Both the position numbers and the translations under genes were made by a program. From JBKDZP01 sp047971315 (GTDB lineage Bacteria > Bacillota_I > Bacilli_A > RF39 > UBA660): a stretch of 34,959 bases of DNA. A model generated the notes under the pieces. The model was not told the origin of the DNA. It saw only the letters and a list, made by a program, of their open reading frames with translations, and searched no databases. The stretch covers positions 1 to 34,959 of the forward strand of contig JBKDZP010000018.1 of assembly GCA_047971315.1 (NCBI GenBank), read 5' to 3'. Position 1 is the first letter of the stretch. Each line of letters begins with the position of its first letter. Positions 22,350-31,805 of the stretch are shown piece after piece.

Positions 22350-23212
22350 AAAATGGATTTATAATAGTAAATTATAATGATTCTAAAACAGTTTTAAAAC
22401 TAATTGACAATATTAAAAATTATAATATCATAGATAAAATAGTCATTGTGGATAATTGTTCAACAGATGATTCATTAAACCAACTGAAAAAAATTACAAA
22501 TGAGAAAATCCAAATTCTTAGTAATAACAGTAATAATGGTTATGGTCCTGGAATAAATTTAGGAGCTAAATATTTAAAAAAATTATATAATGAATGTAAT
22601 TTAATTATAAGTAATGCAGATATAATAATTCATAGTGAAGATGACTTAGTAAAATTGATTAGTGAATTAAATTCTCATAAAGATACTGCGATAGTAGCTC
22701 CTGTTATAGAAGAAAAAGAAGGTTTAAATCGTGGGTGGAAAATACCTACACCATTACAAGATGCAGCTTTAAATCTACTTTTTATTCACAAATTTTTACG
22801 CCCTAAATTACTTTTTTATAAAGATGAATTTTATAAGGATACCGTGCAAGTAGATACGGTATCAGGTTGTTTTTTTCTAATGAAATCAACAATTTTAGAA
22901 AAAATAGATTATTTTGATGAACAGGTATTTTTATATTATGAAGAAAATATTATTGCTGCAAAATTGAAACAGATTAATAAAAAAGTATTATTAAATACAA
23001 CAATATCAGTTTTTCATAATCATGCAATAACCATTGATAAAAATATAAATAGAATAAATAAATTTAAAATCTTAAAGAAAAGTCAAATGTATTTTCAAAT
23101 TAAATATAATAAGGCCAATATTTTTGAAAAATTTTTATTATTGATAACAAATAAATTTTCATTATTAATTTTATATTTAACTGTTCATAAAAAAGTATAT
23201 ATTAAAAAATAA
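22346..23212 (+). CDS. Family 2 glycosyltransferase (rhamnosyltransferase-like)
   Basis: A 288-residue cytoplasmic GT-A enzyme. The N-terminus GFIIVNYNDSKTVLKLIDNI is typical of the WbbL-like rhamnosyltransferase branch. The nucleotide-sugar site has VDNCSTDDSL (36-45) and NNGYGPGINLGAKY; the DXD-type metal site is probably SNADIII. An acceptor region VSGCFFLMKSTIL and FLYYEEN follow. It would transfer a sugar to a lipid-linked chain on the inner face of the membrane. It overlaps the preceding gene (ATGA), and the AAAGGAGG ribosome site is inside that gene. Donor and acceptor sugars cannot be told from the sequence. Confidence 0.85.
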   Translation: MKNGFIIVNYNDSKTVLKLIDNIKNYNIIDKIVIVDNCSTDDSLNQLKKITNEKIQILSNNSNNGYGPGINLGAKYLKKLYNECNLIISNADIIIHSEDDLVKLISELNSHKDTAIVAPVIEEKEGLNRGWKIPTPLQDAALNLLFIHKFLRPKLLFYKDEFYKDTVQVDTVSGCFFLMKSTILEKIDYFDEQVFLYYEENIIAAKLKQINKKVLLNTTISVFHNHAITIDKNINRINKFKILKKSQMYFQIKYNKANIFEKFLLLITNKFSLLILYLTVHKKVYIKK

Positions 23213-23232
23213 TAGAAAAAAAAGATGATTCA

Positions 23233-23241
23233 TGTTATAAT
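23233..23241 (+). promoter_or_regulatory. Possible internal promoter before the ABC transporter genes
   Basis: TGT followed by a perfect TATAAT (23236-23241) in the 57-base gap before the Wzt start; no good -35 box. It may give extra expression of the exporter genes. Confidence 0.35.
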
Positions 23242-23269
23242 TAATAGGAATGGATTTAGGAGGAATACC

Positions 23270-24010
23270 TTGAAAAAAAATAGTGAATATGCAATTGAAA
23301 TAAAAAATTTAACAAAAAAATTTAAACTTTATTATGATAAACCATCAACTTTAAAAGAACGTCTAGTATTTTGGAACAAAACAAAAAAAGAAGAAAGAAT
23401 TGTATTAGAAAATATAAATTTAAATATAAAAAAGGGTGAAACAGTTGCCCTAATTGGAACAAACGGTAGTGGTAAATCTACGCTACTTAAATTAATGACT
23501 AAAATAATATATCCAACAACAGGTGAAGTTGTTACGAATGGAAAATTGACATCATTACTTGAATTAGGTGCTGGATTTCATCCTGATTTTACAGGACGTG
23601 AAAATATTTATTTTAATGCTTCAATTTTTGGACTTACAAGAAAAGAAATTGATTCTAGACTTGAAGATATAATAGCATTTTCAGAATTAGAAGAGTTCAT
23701 TGATAACCCTGTTAGAACTTATTCATCTGGTATGTATATGCGTTTGGCTTTCTCAGTAGCAATAAATGTAGATGCGGAAATTTTATTAATTGATGAAATA
23801 CTTGCAGTTGGAGATCAACATTTTCAAGATAAATGTCTTGCGAAATTACAAGAACTTAAAGATAGTGATAAAACAATAGTAATTGTAACACATAGTTTAG
23901 AAGTAGTTAAAAACCTATGTAATAGAATTGTTTGGATTTATGATGGAAAATTAAGAATGGATGGCAAACCAAAACAAGTAGTTGAAGAATATTTGAAGGT
24001 TTGTAAGTAG
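23270..24010 (+). CDS. ABC transporter ATP-binding protein for polysaccharide export (Wzt/TagH/RfbE type)
   Basis: A 246-residue ATPase. The opening EYAIEIKNLTKKFKLYYDKPSTLKERL is typical of Wzt/TagH proteins. Walker A GTNGSGKS is at 63-70, signature YSSGM at 151-155, Walker B ILLIDE at 171-176, and the switch His at 208. There is no C-terminal carbohydrate-binding domain, so chain-end recognition of the Wzt type is absent and it is closer to TagH/RfbE. TTG 23270 is chosen as start because TTAGGAGGAA sits six bases upstream; the upstream ATG at 23225 has no ribosome site. Together with the next gene it should export the lipid-linked glycan. Confidence 0.92.
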   Translation: MKKNSEYAIEIKNLTKKFKLYYDKPSTLKERLVFWNKTKKEERIVLENINLNIKKGETVALIGTNGSGKSTLLKLMTKIIYPTTGEVVTNGKLTSLLELGAGFHPDFTGRENIYFNASIFGLTRKEIDSRLEDIIAFSELEEFIDNPVRTYSSGMYMRLAFSVAINVDAEILLIDEILAVGDQHFQDKCLAKLQELKDSDKTIVIVTHSLEVVKNLCNRIVWIYDGKLRMDGKPKQVVEEYLKVCK

Positions 24011-24018
24011 GTGAAAAA

Positions 24019-24792
24019 GTGAAAATATTTAGAGATTTATATAATTATAGAGAATTATTAAAAACCAATGTAAAAAAAGAAATTAGAGGAAAATACAAAG
24101 GATCATTTTTAGGTGTATTGTGGTCATTTGTAAATCCATTATTAATGGTATTAGTGTATGCCATTGTTTTTCCAATTATTTTGAAAAATAGTGAACCAAA
24201 CTATATTGTATTTTTGATTACTGCTGTTATTCCATGGAATTGGTTTACTACAGTGGTAACTCAGGGTTCTGGAACTTTTTTATATAATTCAAATATAATT
24301 AAAAAAGTATATTTTCCAAGAGAAATTATGCCAATTTCGATTGTAACAAGTGGATTAGTAAATTTTTTAATTTCATGTATTATAATATTATTATTTTTAA
24401 TAGGTAGTGGAATTGGATTAAGCTGGTATATTTTATTATTACCAATTATAGTCATTGTACAATATATTTTATGTTTGGCTATTGTTTTAGTTTTAAGTTC
24501 AGTAAATGTATACATTAGAGATCTTGAATATATTGTTAATTTCCTAGTAATGATGTTATTTTATGCTACACCTATTTTATATAATTCTGCATCAATAACT
24601 GGTAAATTAGCTGTTGTTTTAAAATTAAATCCGATGGCACATATTATAAATGCATATCGTAGTATTTTTTTCTTTCAAACATTACCAAATTTACATGTTT
24701 TAGCGATTATTGGTCTTGGTAGTTTAATTTTATTATTTTTTGCATTTAAAATTTTCAAAAAACTTGAAAAGGGTTTTGCAGAGGAATTGTAA
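24019..24792 (+). CDS. ABC-2 type polysaccharide exporter permease (Wzm/TagG type)
   Basis: A 257-residue membrane protein with six predicted spans. It has the family's opening (an amphipathic helix, RELLKTNVKKEIRGKYKGS, then FLGVLWSFVNPLLMVLVY) and the late motif TPILYNSAS ... LNPMAHIINAYRSIFF. It forms the channel half of the exporter with the ATPase eight bases upstream. Start is GTG 24019 after GTAGGTGA. The next glycosyltransferase starts one base after its stop. Confidence 0.93.
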   Translation: MKIFRDLYNYRELLKTNVKKEIRGKYKGSFLGVLWSFVNPLLMVLVYAIVFPIILKNSEPNYIVFLITAVIPWNWFTTVVTQGSGTFLYNSNIIKKVYFPREIMPISIVTSGLVNFLISCIIILLFLIGSGIGLSWYILLLPIIVIVQYILCLAIVLVLSSVNVYIRDLEYIVNFLVMMLFYATPILYNSASITGKLAVVLKLNPMAHIINAYRSIFFFQTLPNLHVLAIIGLGSLILLFFAFKIFKKLEKGFAEEL

Positions 24793-24793
24793 A

Positions 24794-25636
24794 ATGGAAA
24801 AACTTGCAAGTGTAGTAGTACTTTATGAACCGAGTATTGAAATATTAAAAAATATAAGTTCATATCTAGAAGATGTTGAAAAATTATATGTTGTAGACAA
24901 TAGTAAAATAAATAATGAAAATCTTATACAAATTAATACTAAAATTGAATATATTTGGAATGAAAAAAATTTAGGTATTGCAAAAGCACTTAATTTAGCA
25001 TGCGAAAAAGCGATAAAAGATGGATTCAATTGGATTTTAACATTAGATCAAGATTCAAAATTTGAAGATCACATTGTTTTTGAAATAAAAAAACAATTAA
25101 ATAATGTAATGAACAATATTGGAATTGTAACACCGTGGCATTGTACAAAATTAATGGTTGAAAAATCTACAAATGAAGTTGATTATCCTGATGATATAAT
25201 GACTTCTGGCAATTTTTTAAATTTAAAAATATATAAAAAACTTGGTGGTTTTAAAAATGATTTTTTTATTGACGGCGTAGATATTGAATATTGTTTAAGA
25301 TTAAAAAAAAATAATTATAGTATAATGAGACTTAACAAATATGAGCTAAAACATGATTTAGGTCATATTGTTATTCATAGGTTTTTAGGAAGAAATTATA
25401 TTTGTACTAATCATAATTATTTAAGAAATTATTATATGGCTAGAAATTATCGATATATAAAAAAAGAATATGGTGAAATTTCACCAAATTTTTGCAATAC
25501 TTTGATAAAGTATAAAGGTATCATGTTTAAAATAATTATGTTTGAAAAAGATAAATATAGAAAAATTAGAAATATTTTTCGTGGGATATTTGACTTTCAT
25601 AGAAATATTAAGGGAGAATATCGTTTTAAAAATTAG
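24794..25636 (+). CDS. Family 2 glycosyltransferase (rhamnosyltransferase RfbF-like)
   Basis: A 280-residue GT-A enzyme: MEKLASVVVLYEPSIEIL opening, VVDNSKINNENL, NEKNLGIAKALNLACEKA, and the metal-binding LTLDQDSKF (DQD as DXD). Acceptor-side motif FIDGVDIEYCLRLKKN and HDLGH follow, as in dTDP-rhamnosyl transferases of the RfbF/WsaD group. It starts at ATG 24794, one base after the permease stop; the in-frame ATG at 24740 lies inside the permease gene and is not used. Cytoplasmic chain-building enzyme; the sugar is an inference from family resemblance. Confidence 0.85.
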   Translation: MEKLASVVVLYEPSIEILKNISSYLEDVEKLYVVDNSKINNENLIQINTKIEYIWNEKNLGIAKALNLACEKAIKDGFNWILTLDQDSKFEDHIVFEIKKQLNNVMNNIGIVTPWHCTKLMVEKSTNEVDYPDDIMTSGNFLNLKIYKKLGGFKNDFFIDGVDIEYCLRLKKNNYSIMRLNKYELKHDLGHIVIHRFLGRNYICTNHNYLRNYYMARNYRYIKKEYGEISPNFCNTLIKYKGIMFKIIMFEKDKYRKIRNIFRGIFDFHRNIKGEYRFKN

Positions 25637-25649
25637 AAAGAGGTAAAAT

Positions 25650-27815
25650 ATGGATATTAATAAGATTAATTACTTAACAAAAAAATCAATTGAAACTTGC
25701 AAAAATGAAGGTCTATCTTCTTTAGCAAGAAAATCAAAAAATTATGTATATCTTCGTATGAAAAAATTGAAATTTGCTTCTACTAAAGATATTTTATTTA
25801 TTAATGGTTGTATGTTACCACATCCTAAAAGATATAGAGTTGATCATCAAATGGAACAACTAAATTCAAGTGGATATACTACAAATTGTGTGGATTATGA
25901 TAAATTAACAACTGAAATGATAAAATATTATCGAGGATTTATTTTCTTTCGTTGTCCAGTAACTGATACAGTAAAGGAATTTATTAAGATTGCAAAGGAA
26001 AGAAATAAAACAGTTTTCTTTGATGTTGATGATTTAGTAATAGATACAAAATATACCAACAATATTAAGTATTTAAAATCAATATCTAAAGAGGAAAAAA
26101 ATTTATATGATGATGGAGTCAATCGTATGAAGGAAACTTTAGAACTTTGCGATTATGCGATTACTACAACAGAACGATTAGCAACAGAATTAGGAAATTA
26201 TACTAAGGAAGTATATATAAATAGAAATGTAGTTTCTGAAAAAATGGTTGAATTGTCATTGAAAGCTTTGGAAAAAATTGAAAAAGATAATGAAAAAATA
26301 ATAATAGGATATCTAAGTGGAAGTATTACACATAATGATGATTTTGCAATGATTTTACCAACTATAACAAAAATAATGAAAAAATATAACAATGTATTTT
26401 TAAAAATTGTTGGTCATTTAGATATACCAGAAGAATTAAAAGATTTTCAAGATAGAATTTTATGTGCTCCTTTTGTTTCTTGGGAAAAATTACCTGAAAT
26501 AGTTGCAAGTTTAGATATAAATTTAGCACCACTTGAAAATTCTATATTTAATGAAGCTAAATCAGAAAATAAGTGGATTGAAGCAGCATTATGTAAAGTT
26601 GTAACAGTAGCAAGTGATATAGGTGCATTTAAACATGTTATTAGAAATAATGAAAATGGTATTTTATGTTCAAGTGAAAAAGAATGGGAAAATCAATTGA
26701 TAAATCTTATCGAAAATAAAGAATATCGTAGTGAACTTGCAAATACAGCACATTTAGAAGTCTTTAAAAAATATATTACAACATATACAGGGTTAGGATT
26801 AAGAAATTTTATTGAGAATAGATTAAATAAAAATATTGCTTTTGTTCTGCCATCAACTAATATTAGTGGTGGTGTAAATGTTGTTATAAAACATTGTTTT
26901 ATCTTAAGAAAAGCCGGATATGATGTGAGTATAATAAATATGGATAATAGTAATGATGATATTATTGTAAAAGATGGAATAATTGGTGTTATAAACCAAA
27001 GTAAAATTGATGTACTTGGACACTATAATACTATGGTAGCAACATTGTGGACAACTTTAGATTTTGTTAAAAAATATCCAAATGTTATTAATAAAAATTA
27101 TCTTGTTCAAAGTTTTGAAACAAATTTAGCACCATATGGACAAAGTATGAAATTTGCTGCAAATTCAACATATTGTAGTCTGGTCCCAATTAAATATTTA
27201 ACAATATCTAAATGGTGTCAAAATTGGCTAAGAGATGATTTTAATGTTAATTCAAGTTATGCTCCAAATGGAATTAATTTAGACCAATTTACTTATGCAA
27301 AAAGAAAATTTGATGGTAAGATTAAAATTTTAGTTGAGGGTAATTGTAATGATTATTATAAAAATGTTGATGAAACATTTAAAATAGTAGAAAAATTAGA
27401 TAAAGATAAATTTGAAATACATTATTTATCGTATCAAGGTAAACCAAAAGATTGGTATCATATTGATCGTTTTATGAATAAGATTCCTTATGATGAAGTT
27501 GGAAAAGTTTATCAAAATTGTGATATTCTATTAAAAACAAGCATTTTAGAAAGTTTTTCGTATCCTCCATTAGAAATGATGGCGACTGGTGGAATTTCAA
27601 TTGTTGTACCAAACTGTGGAAATGTAGAATATTTAAAAGATGGTGAAAATTGTTTATTTTATGAACAAGGAAATATAGATGAAGCAGTAGAAAAAATTAA
27701 AATGATTTGTAAAGATAAAAAATTAAGAGAAAAATTAATTTTAAAAGGACAAGAAACAGCTAAATTAAGAAGTTGGGAAAAAATAGAGAAAGATATAATT
27801 AATTTATATAATTAA
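25650..27815 (+). CDS. Two-domain glycosyltransferase (tandem GT-B/GT4-like halves, WsaF-like C-terminus)
   Basis: A 721-residue cytoplasmic protein built of two glycosyltransferase units. The first (about 45-385) has VDHQMEQL, VFFDVDDLVID, a Rossmann half starting KIIIGYLSGS and the donor-site end NIFNEAKSENKWIEAALCKV. The second (about 390-720) begins NIAFVLPSTNISGGVNVVI and runs to KTSILESFSYPPLEMMATGG, the E-x7-E donor site of GT4 enzymes. The second half resembles WsaF-type rhamnosyltransferases. Dual-domain enzymes of this kind make alternating linkages in rhamnan-type glycans (family knowledge; substrates here inferred). AAAGAGG precedes the ATG and the next gene follows five bases later. 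Confidence 0.8.
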   Translation: MDINKINYLTKKSIETCKNEGLSSLARKSKNYVYLRMKKLKFASTKDILFINGCMLPHPKRYRVDHQMEQLNSSGYTTNCVDYDKLTTEMIKYYRGFIFFRCPVTDTVKEFIKIAKERNKTVFFDVDDLVIDTKYTNNIKYLKSISKEEKNLYDDGVNRMKETLELCDYAITTTERLATELGNYTKEVYINRNVVSEKMVELSLKALEKIEKDNEKIIIGYLSGSITHNDDFAMILPTITKIMKKYNNVFLKIVGHLDIPEELKDFQDRILCAPFVSWEKLPEIVASLDINLAPLENSIFNEAKSENKWIEAALCKVVTVASDIGAFKHVIRNNENGILCSSEKEWENQLINLIENKEYRSELANTAHLEVFKKYITTYTGLGLRNFIENRLNKNIAFVLPSTNISGGVNVVIKHCFILRKAGYDVSIINMDNSNDDIIVKDGIIGVINQSKIDVLGHYNTMVATLWTTLDFVKKYPNVINKNYLVQSFETNLAPYGQSMKFAANSTYCSLVPIKYLTISKWCQNWLRDDFNVNSSYAPNGINLDQFTYAKRKFDGKIKILVEGNCNDYYKNVDETFKIVEKLDKDKFEIHYLSYQGKPKDWYHIDRFMNKIPYDEVGKVYQNCDILLKTSILESFSYPPLEMMATGGISIVVPNCGNVEYLKDGENCLFYEQGNIDEAVEKIKMICKDKKLREKLILKGQETAKLRSWEKIEKDIINLYN

Positions 27816-27820
27816 ATAAT

Positions 27821-29341
27821 ATGCAAAGTTTAATTAAATATTGTAAGAAAAATTATAAAGTCATTATTTTTATATTTGCACTTTTAGTTATAAATTATTT
27901 CGCATTAAGAACTTTACAAATGGATTTTGGAACAGACACAAGTCATAAATACAGTTTAATAATTACAATAATATTTGCAGTTGCACAAATATTATTATAT
28001 TTATTAGTAATTTATATGAATAATAAAAAATTTAAAATTGAAAACATATTTTTATGTTTTGCAATTATTTTAGGTTTATCATATTTACTAGCTATTCCAA
28101 TTGGAAGAGTGCCTGATGAGCAAACACATTTTTTAAGAGCTTATGAAATATCAGAAGGTTATTTAGTAAGTGATAAATCATCAAAAGGGAGTGGTGGAAG
28201 AGAACTTTCTAATGATGTAATAAAAATTTTTGAAAGCGAAAGTCAACGATTGAATTATAAGTCAATGTATGAAAATATTAAAATTGAAAAATCAACTGAA
28301 ACAAACTTTCAATTATTTCCAAATACTGCTTTATATGCATTTATTTGTTATATTCCACAAGCAATGGGAATATTTATTGGTAAGATTTTAGGATTACCTA
28401 CTTTAATGTTAGCATATTTAGGAAGATTATTTAATTTGGCAACATGGATTTCTATTATGTATTTTACAATCAAAAAAATCCCTTTAAAAAAGTTAGCTAT
28501 ATTTGCATTTGCATTCATGCCAATGTCTTTGCAAGAAGCTTCTTCATTGTCAGCAGATGCACTTACTAATGCAATGGCATTTGCTCTTATCGGATTTGTA
28601 TTTTATATGAAATATGAAAAAAAAGGATTAATGAATAAAAAAGAAATGATATTAATGATTTTACTAGCTATTATTATGTCAATGTGTAAAATTGTTTATT
28701 TACCACTGTGTTTAACTTTATTTTTAATTCCAAAAGATAGATTTAAATCAAATAAGGATAAATATACTAAAATAATATTATTAGCGATATTTGTTGTTTT
28801 AATTAATTTTATTTGGTTATGTATTTCAGCAACATTTTTGAATGAAATAAGAGAAGGTGTTAATTCTGGAGAACAGGTTAAATTTGTTTTAACTAACCCA
28901 ATAAATTATTTACAAGTTTTGTTTTATACAGTTTATAATAATTTTCACCTATATATAATTCATTTTGTTGGAGCATCATTATGTTATTTTGATGTTAATC
29001 TTTCGTTAATATATATATACTTATATTTATTGATATTAATCATAATTTTACTTTTTGATTCTAATAAAAAAATTGATAAAAGTGATAAATTTATGATGTT
29101 ATTTGTAATTATTGCATGTATGTTGTTAATGTTTACTAGTTTATATGTACAATGGACATATTTAAAATCAAATATAATTGATGGAGTACAAGGAAGATAT
29201 TTTATTCCATTACTTTTACCATTGGCGTTTTTATTAAATATTAAAGTAAAATCAAATATTATTAAAGAAAAATATATTCATTTATTAATTATTTTTATAA
29301 ATTTTTATGCTTTAATGACTTTGTTTTTTAATCATATTTAA
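27821..29341 (+). CDS. DUF2142 membrane protein (GT-C-like glycosyltransferase)
   Basis: A 506-residue membrane protein with about twelve spans and a long outer loop after the second or third. That loop carries the DUF2142 signature RVPDEQTHFLRAYEISEGY (around residues 95-113), whose acidic pair is the expected catalytic site of GT-C enzymes. Such proteins use polyprenyl-phosphate sugars to modify glycans outside the membrane. Together with the two polyprenyl-phosphate GT2 genes and gtrA downstream it makes a complete three-part decoration system. The ribosome site is weak (AATATG context), suggesting coupling to the upstream gene, which ends five bases earlier. Confidence 0.85.
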   Translation: MQSLIKYCKKNYKVIIFIFALLVINYFALRTLQMDFGTDTSHKYSLIITIIFAVAQILLYLLVIYMNNKKFKIENIFLCFAIILGLSYLLAIPIGRVPDEQTHFLRAYEISEGYLVSDKSSKGSGGRELSNDVIKIFESESQRLNYKSMYENIKIEKSTETNFQLFPNTALYAFICYIPQAMGIFIGKILGLPTLMLAYLGRLFNLATWISIMYFTIKKIPLKKLAIFAFAFMPMSLQEASSLSADALTNAMAFALIGFVFYMKYEKKGLMNKKEMILMILLAIIMSMCKIVYLPLCLTLFLIPKDRFKSNKDKYTKIILLAIFVVLINFIWLCISATFLNEIREGVNSGEQVKFVLTNPINYLQVLFYTVYNNFHLYIIHFVGASLCYFDVNLSLIYIYLYLLILIIILLFDSNKKIDKSDKFMMLFVIIACMLLMFTSLYVQWTYLKSNIIDGVQGRYFIPLLLPLAFLLNIKVKSNIIKEKYIHLLIIFINFYALMTLFFNHI

Positions 29342-29399
29342 TTTATTTTGAATGATTATAAATAATGAAATATTTATTTTGAAAAATAGTGGAGGAAAA

Positions 29400-30326
29400 A
29401 TGAAATCAAATAAAAAAATAGCTGTTTTAATACCGTGTTATAATGAAGAAAAAACTATCAAAAAAGTTATTGAAGATTATAAGTTAGTCTTACCTGATGC
29501 TGACATATATGTTTATGATAATAATTCAAAAGATAATACAGCTAAAATAGCTTTAGAATCAGGTGCTATAGTTACAAGTGAATACCGTCAAGGAAAAGGT
29601 AATGTAATAAGAAGTATGTTTCGAAATATTGAAGCAGACTGTTATTTAATGATAGATGGTGATGATACATATCCAGCTGAAAATGCTAAAGAAATGTGTG
29701 ATTATATACTTGAAGGTAAAGCTGATATGGTAATAGGAGATAGATTATCAAGTACTTATTTTACCGAAAATAAAAGACCATTTCATAACTTTGGAAATAA
29801 ATTAGTAAGAGGGCTTATAAATAGTTTATTTAAAAGTAATATTAAAGATATAATGACAGGTTATCGTGCATTTAGCCGTGATTTCGTTAAAACATTTCCA
29901 GTTTTATCAAAAGGTTTCGAAATTGAAACTGAAATGACAATTCATGCATTAGATAAAAATTTTATGCTTAAAGAAATTCCAGTAACATACCGTGATAGAC
30001 CTGAGGGAAGTGTTTCAAAATTAAATACATATAAAGATGGATTTAAAGTTATAAAAACAATAATTAAGTTTTTTAGAGAATATAAACCAATGTTATTCTT
30101 TACAATATTTAGTATATTATTTGGGATTATTTCATTAATCTTTGGAGTTCCAGTATTTTTAGATTACTTTAAAACTGGAATTGTAGAAAGATTTCCAACC
30201 TTAATTTTTTCAGGATTTATCCTAATAATTTCAATTCTTTGTTTTGTTTGTGGAATAATATTAGAAGTACTTGCTAAAAAACACCGTCAATTATTTGAAT
30301 TGATGTATACACTAATTAAAAAGTAA
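29400..30326 (+). CDS. Polyprenyl-phosphate glycosyltransferase (GT2, DPM1-like)
   Basis: A 308-residue enzyme: VLIPCYNEEKTIKKVI opening, VYDNNSKDNT, DGDDTYP as DXD-type metal site, IMTGYRAFSRDF and the KGFEIETEMTIHAL acceptor motif typical of dolichol/undecaprenyl-phosphate sugar synthases. Two C-terminal membrane spans (about 232-255 and 270-295) anchor it. It would make an undecaprenyl-phosphate sugar in the cytoplasm, to be flipped by GtrA. ATG 29400 is used because GGAGG lies just before it; the earlier in-frame ATG 29352 has no ribosome site. Confidence 0.88.
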   Translation: MKSNKKIAVLIPCYNEEKTIKKVIEDYKLVLPDADIYVYDNNSKDNTAKIALESGAIVTSEYRQGKGNVIRSMFRNIEADCYLMIDGDDTYPAENAKEMCDYILEGKADMVIGDRLSSTYFTENKRPFHNFGNKLVRGLINSLFKSNIKDIMTGYRAFSRDFVKTFPVLSKGFEIETEMTIHALDKNFMLKEIPVTYRDRPEGSVSKLNTYKDGFKVIKTIIKFFREYKPMLFFTIFSILFGIISLIFGVPVFLDYFKTGIVERFPTLIFSGFILIISILCFVCGIILEVLAKKHRQLFELMYTLIKK

Positions 30327-30331
30327 TAAAA

Positions 30332-30745
30332 ATGAGTACATTAAAGAAAATTTTTCAAACAAAATTAATAAAACAAATTCTAAAATTTGTGGTTATTGGT
30401 GGAATTGCTTTTGCAATTGATTATGCATTACTATATATTTGTACTGAATTTTTAGATATTTATTATTTAATTTCATCAATAATATCTTTTACAGTCTCAG
30501 TAATATTTAATTATATTGCAAGTATAAAAAGGGTATTTAAAGTAGATGAAAAACAAAATAAAAAATATCAATTTATACTTTTTATAATACTAAGCATCAT
30601 AGGACTAGTAATTAATCAAATAATAATGTGGATAACTGTTGAACAATTAGGAATATTTTACATGTTTTCTAAGTTATTTGCGACATTTATAGTTATGGTA
30701 TGGAACTTTATATCAAGAAAATTATTTTTAGAAGAAAAAAATTAA
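30332..30745 (+). CDS. GtrA-family lipid-linked sugar flippase
   Basis: A 137-residue protein with four membrane spans. The GtrA start FVVIGGIAFAIDYALLYI and the end MVWNFISRKLFL are typical. GtrA proteins move undecaprenyl-phosphate sugars across the membrane for outer-face glycosyltransferases. It lies six bases after the GT2 synthase and close to a second one, the expected partners. Confidence 0.9.
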   Translation: MSTLKKIFQTKLIKQILKFVVIGGIAFAIDYALLYICTEFLDIYYLISSIISFTVSVIFNYIASIKRVFKVDEKQNKKYQFILFIILSIIGLVINQIIMWITVEQLGIFYMFSKLFATFIVMVWNFISRKLFLEEKN

Positions 30746-30758
30746 TTTTCTTTTTTTT
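30733..30758 (+). terminator. Weak terminator after gtrA
   Basis: AGAAAA and TTTTCT form an all-AT-type stem around AAATTAA, followed by eight T residues. Only one G-C pair type supports it, so read-through is likely. Confidence 0.4.
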
Positions 30759-30776
30759 ATACCTAAAAAAATGGTG

Positions 30777-30782
30777 TATAAT
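30777..30782 (+). promoter_or_regulatory. -10 box of a probable promoter for the GtrB-like gene
   Basis: TATAAT 20 bases upstream of the start codon, with only an AT-rich, poor -35 region. Confidence 0.35.
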
Positions 30783-30801
30783 ATGTATAAGGAGTGATTT
30801 T

Positions 30802-31734
30802 ATGCAAAAAAAAATAACTGTAATTATACCTGTTTTTAATGAAGAAGAAGCAATTCCATATTTTTATAAAAAAATAGATGAGATTTCAAATAAAATGAAT
30901 TACCTAAAATTTGAATTTTTATTTATAGATGATGGTTCAAAAGATAAGTCTTTTTCGATTTTAAAAGAAATTTCAAAAACAGACAAGAGAATTAAATATA
31001 TTACATTTTCTAGAAATTTTGGAAAAGAAGCAGCAATATATGCCGGATTAGAAACTGCAACAGGTGATTATGTAACTATTATGGATGCAGATTTGCAAGA
31101 TCCACCAGAATTACTTGAAGAAATGTACAATTTAATAAAAAATGAAGGATATGATACTGTAGGAACTAGAAGAATAACTAGAAAAGGAGAACCTCCAATT
31201 AGAAGTTTATGTGCTAGAACATTTTACAAGTTAATAAATAAAATGTCCAAGATTGAAATGGTTGATGGAGCAAGAGACTATCGCTTAATGACTAGACAAG
31301 TAGTTGACTCTATTTTGTCTTTGAAAGAATATAATAGATATTCAAAAGGTTTATTTAGTTTTGTTGGGTTTAATACCAAATGGCTTGAATATGAAAATAT
31401 TCAAAGAGTAGCTGGTGAAACTAAATGGTCTTTTTGGAAATTATTTACTTATGCAATCGATGGTATTGTGGCTTTCACAACTATCCCCTTGTCCATAGCT
31501 TCTATTATGGGTATATTATTATGTTTAATGTCATTTATAGCAATAGTAGTCATTATTGGAAAAACAATTATATTTGGTGATCCAGTTGGTGGTTGGCCTA
31601 GTATGATATGTATTTTATTATTTGTTAGTGGAATTCAACTTTTATGTATGGGAATAATAGGGCAATATATAGCTAAAACATATCTAGAAACAAAAAAAAG
31701 ACCTATTTATATTATTAAAGAAAAATACATGTAA
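30802..31734 (+). CDS. GtrB/CsbB-type undecaprenyl-phosphate glycosyltransferase
   Basis: A 310-residue membrane-anchored GT2 enzyme. MQKKITVIIPVFNEEEAIPYF opens it. FIDDGSKDKS, FSRNFGKEAAIYAGLE, and MDADLQDPPELLEEM are the classic GtrB/CsbB/ArnC motifs, with DAD as metal site; GARDYRLMTRQV and YSKGLF follow. Two spans lie at about 228-260 and 268-298. The product would be undecaprenyl-phosphate glucose or a similar sugar for GtrA and the DUF2142 transferase. ATG 30802 is preceded by AAGGAGTGA; longer in-frame readings overlap gtrA and lack a site. Confidence 0.92.
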   Translation: MQKKITVIIPVFNEEEAIPYFYKKIDEISNKMNYLKFEFLFIDDGSKDKSFSILKEISKTDKRIKYITFSRNFGKEAAIYAGLETATGDYVTIMDADLQDPPELLEEMYNLIKNEGYDTVGTRRITRKGEPPIRSLCARTFYKLINKMSKIEMVDGARDYRLMTRQVVDSILSLKEYNRYSKGLFSFVGFNTKWLEYENIQRVAGETKWSFWKLFTYAIDGIVAFTTIPLSIASIMGILLCLMSFIAIVVIIGKTIIFGDPVGGWPSMICILLFVSGIQLLCMGIIGQYIAKTYLETKKRPIYIIKEKYM

Positions 31735-31760
31735 ACAAACTAATTTATTACTTCTAAAAC

Positions 31761-31789
31761 TTTACTATATACTCAATTTGAAGTATAAT
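31761..31789 (+). promoter_or_regulatory. Promoter of the GT4-Alg14-Alg13 unit
   Basis: TTTACT (31761-31766), a 17-base spacer and TATAAT (31784-31789), 16 bases before the start of the GT4 gene. Confidence 0.65.
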
Positions 31790-31805
31790 TGAAATAGGAG
31801 GTAAG

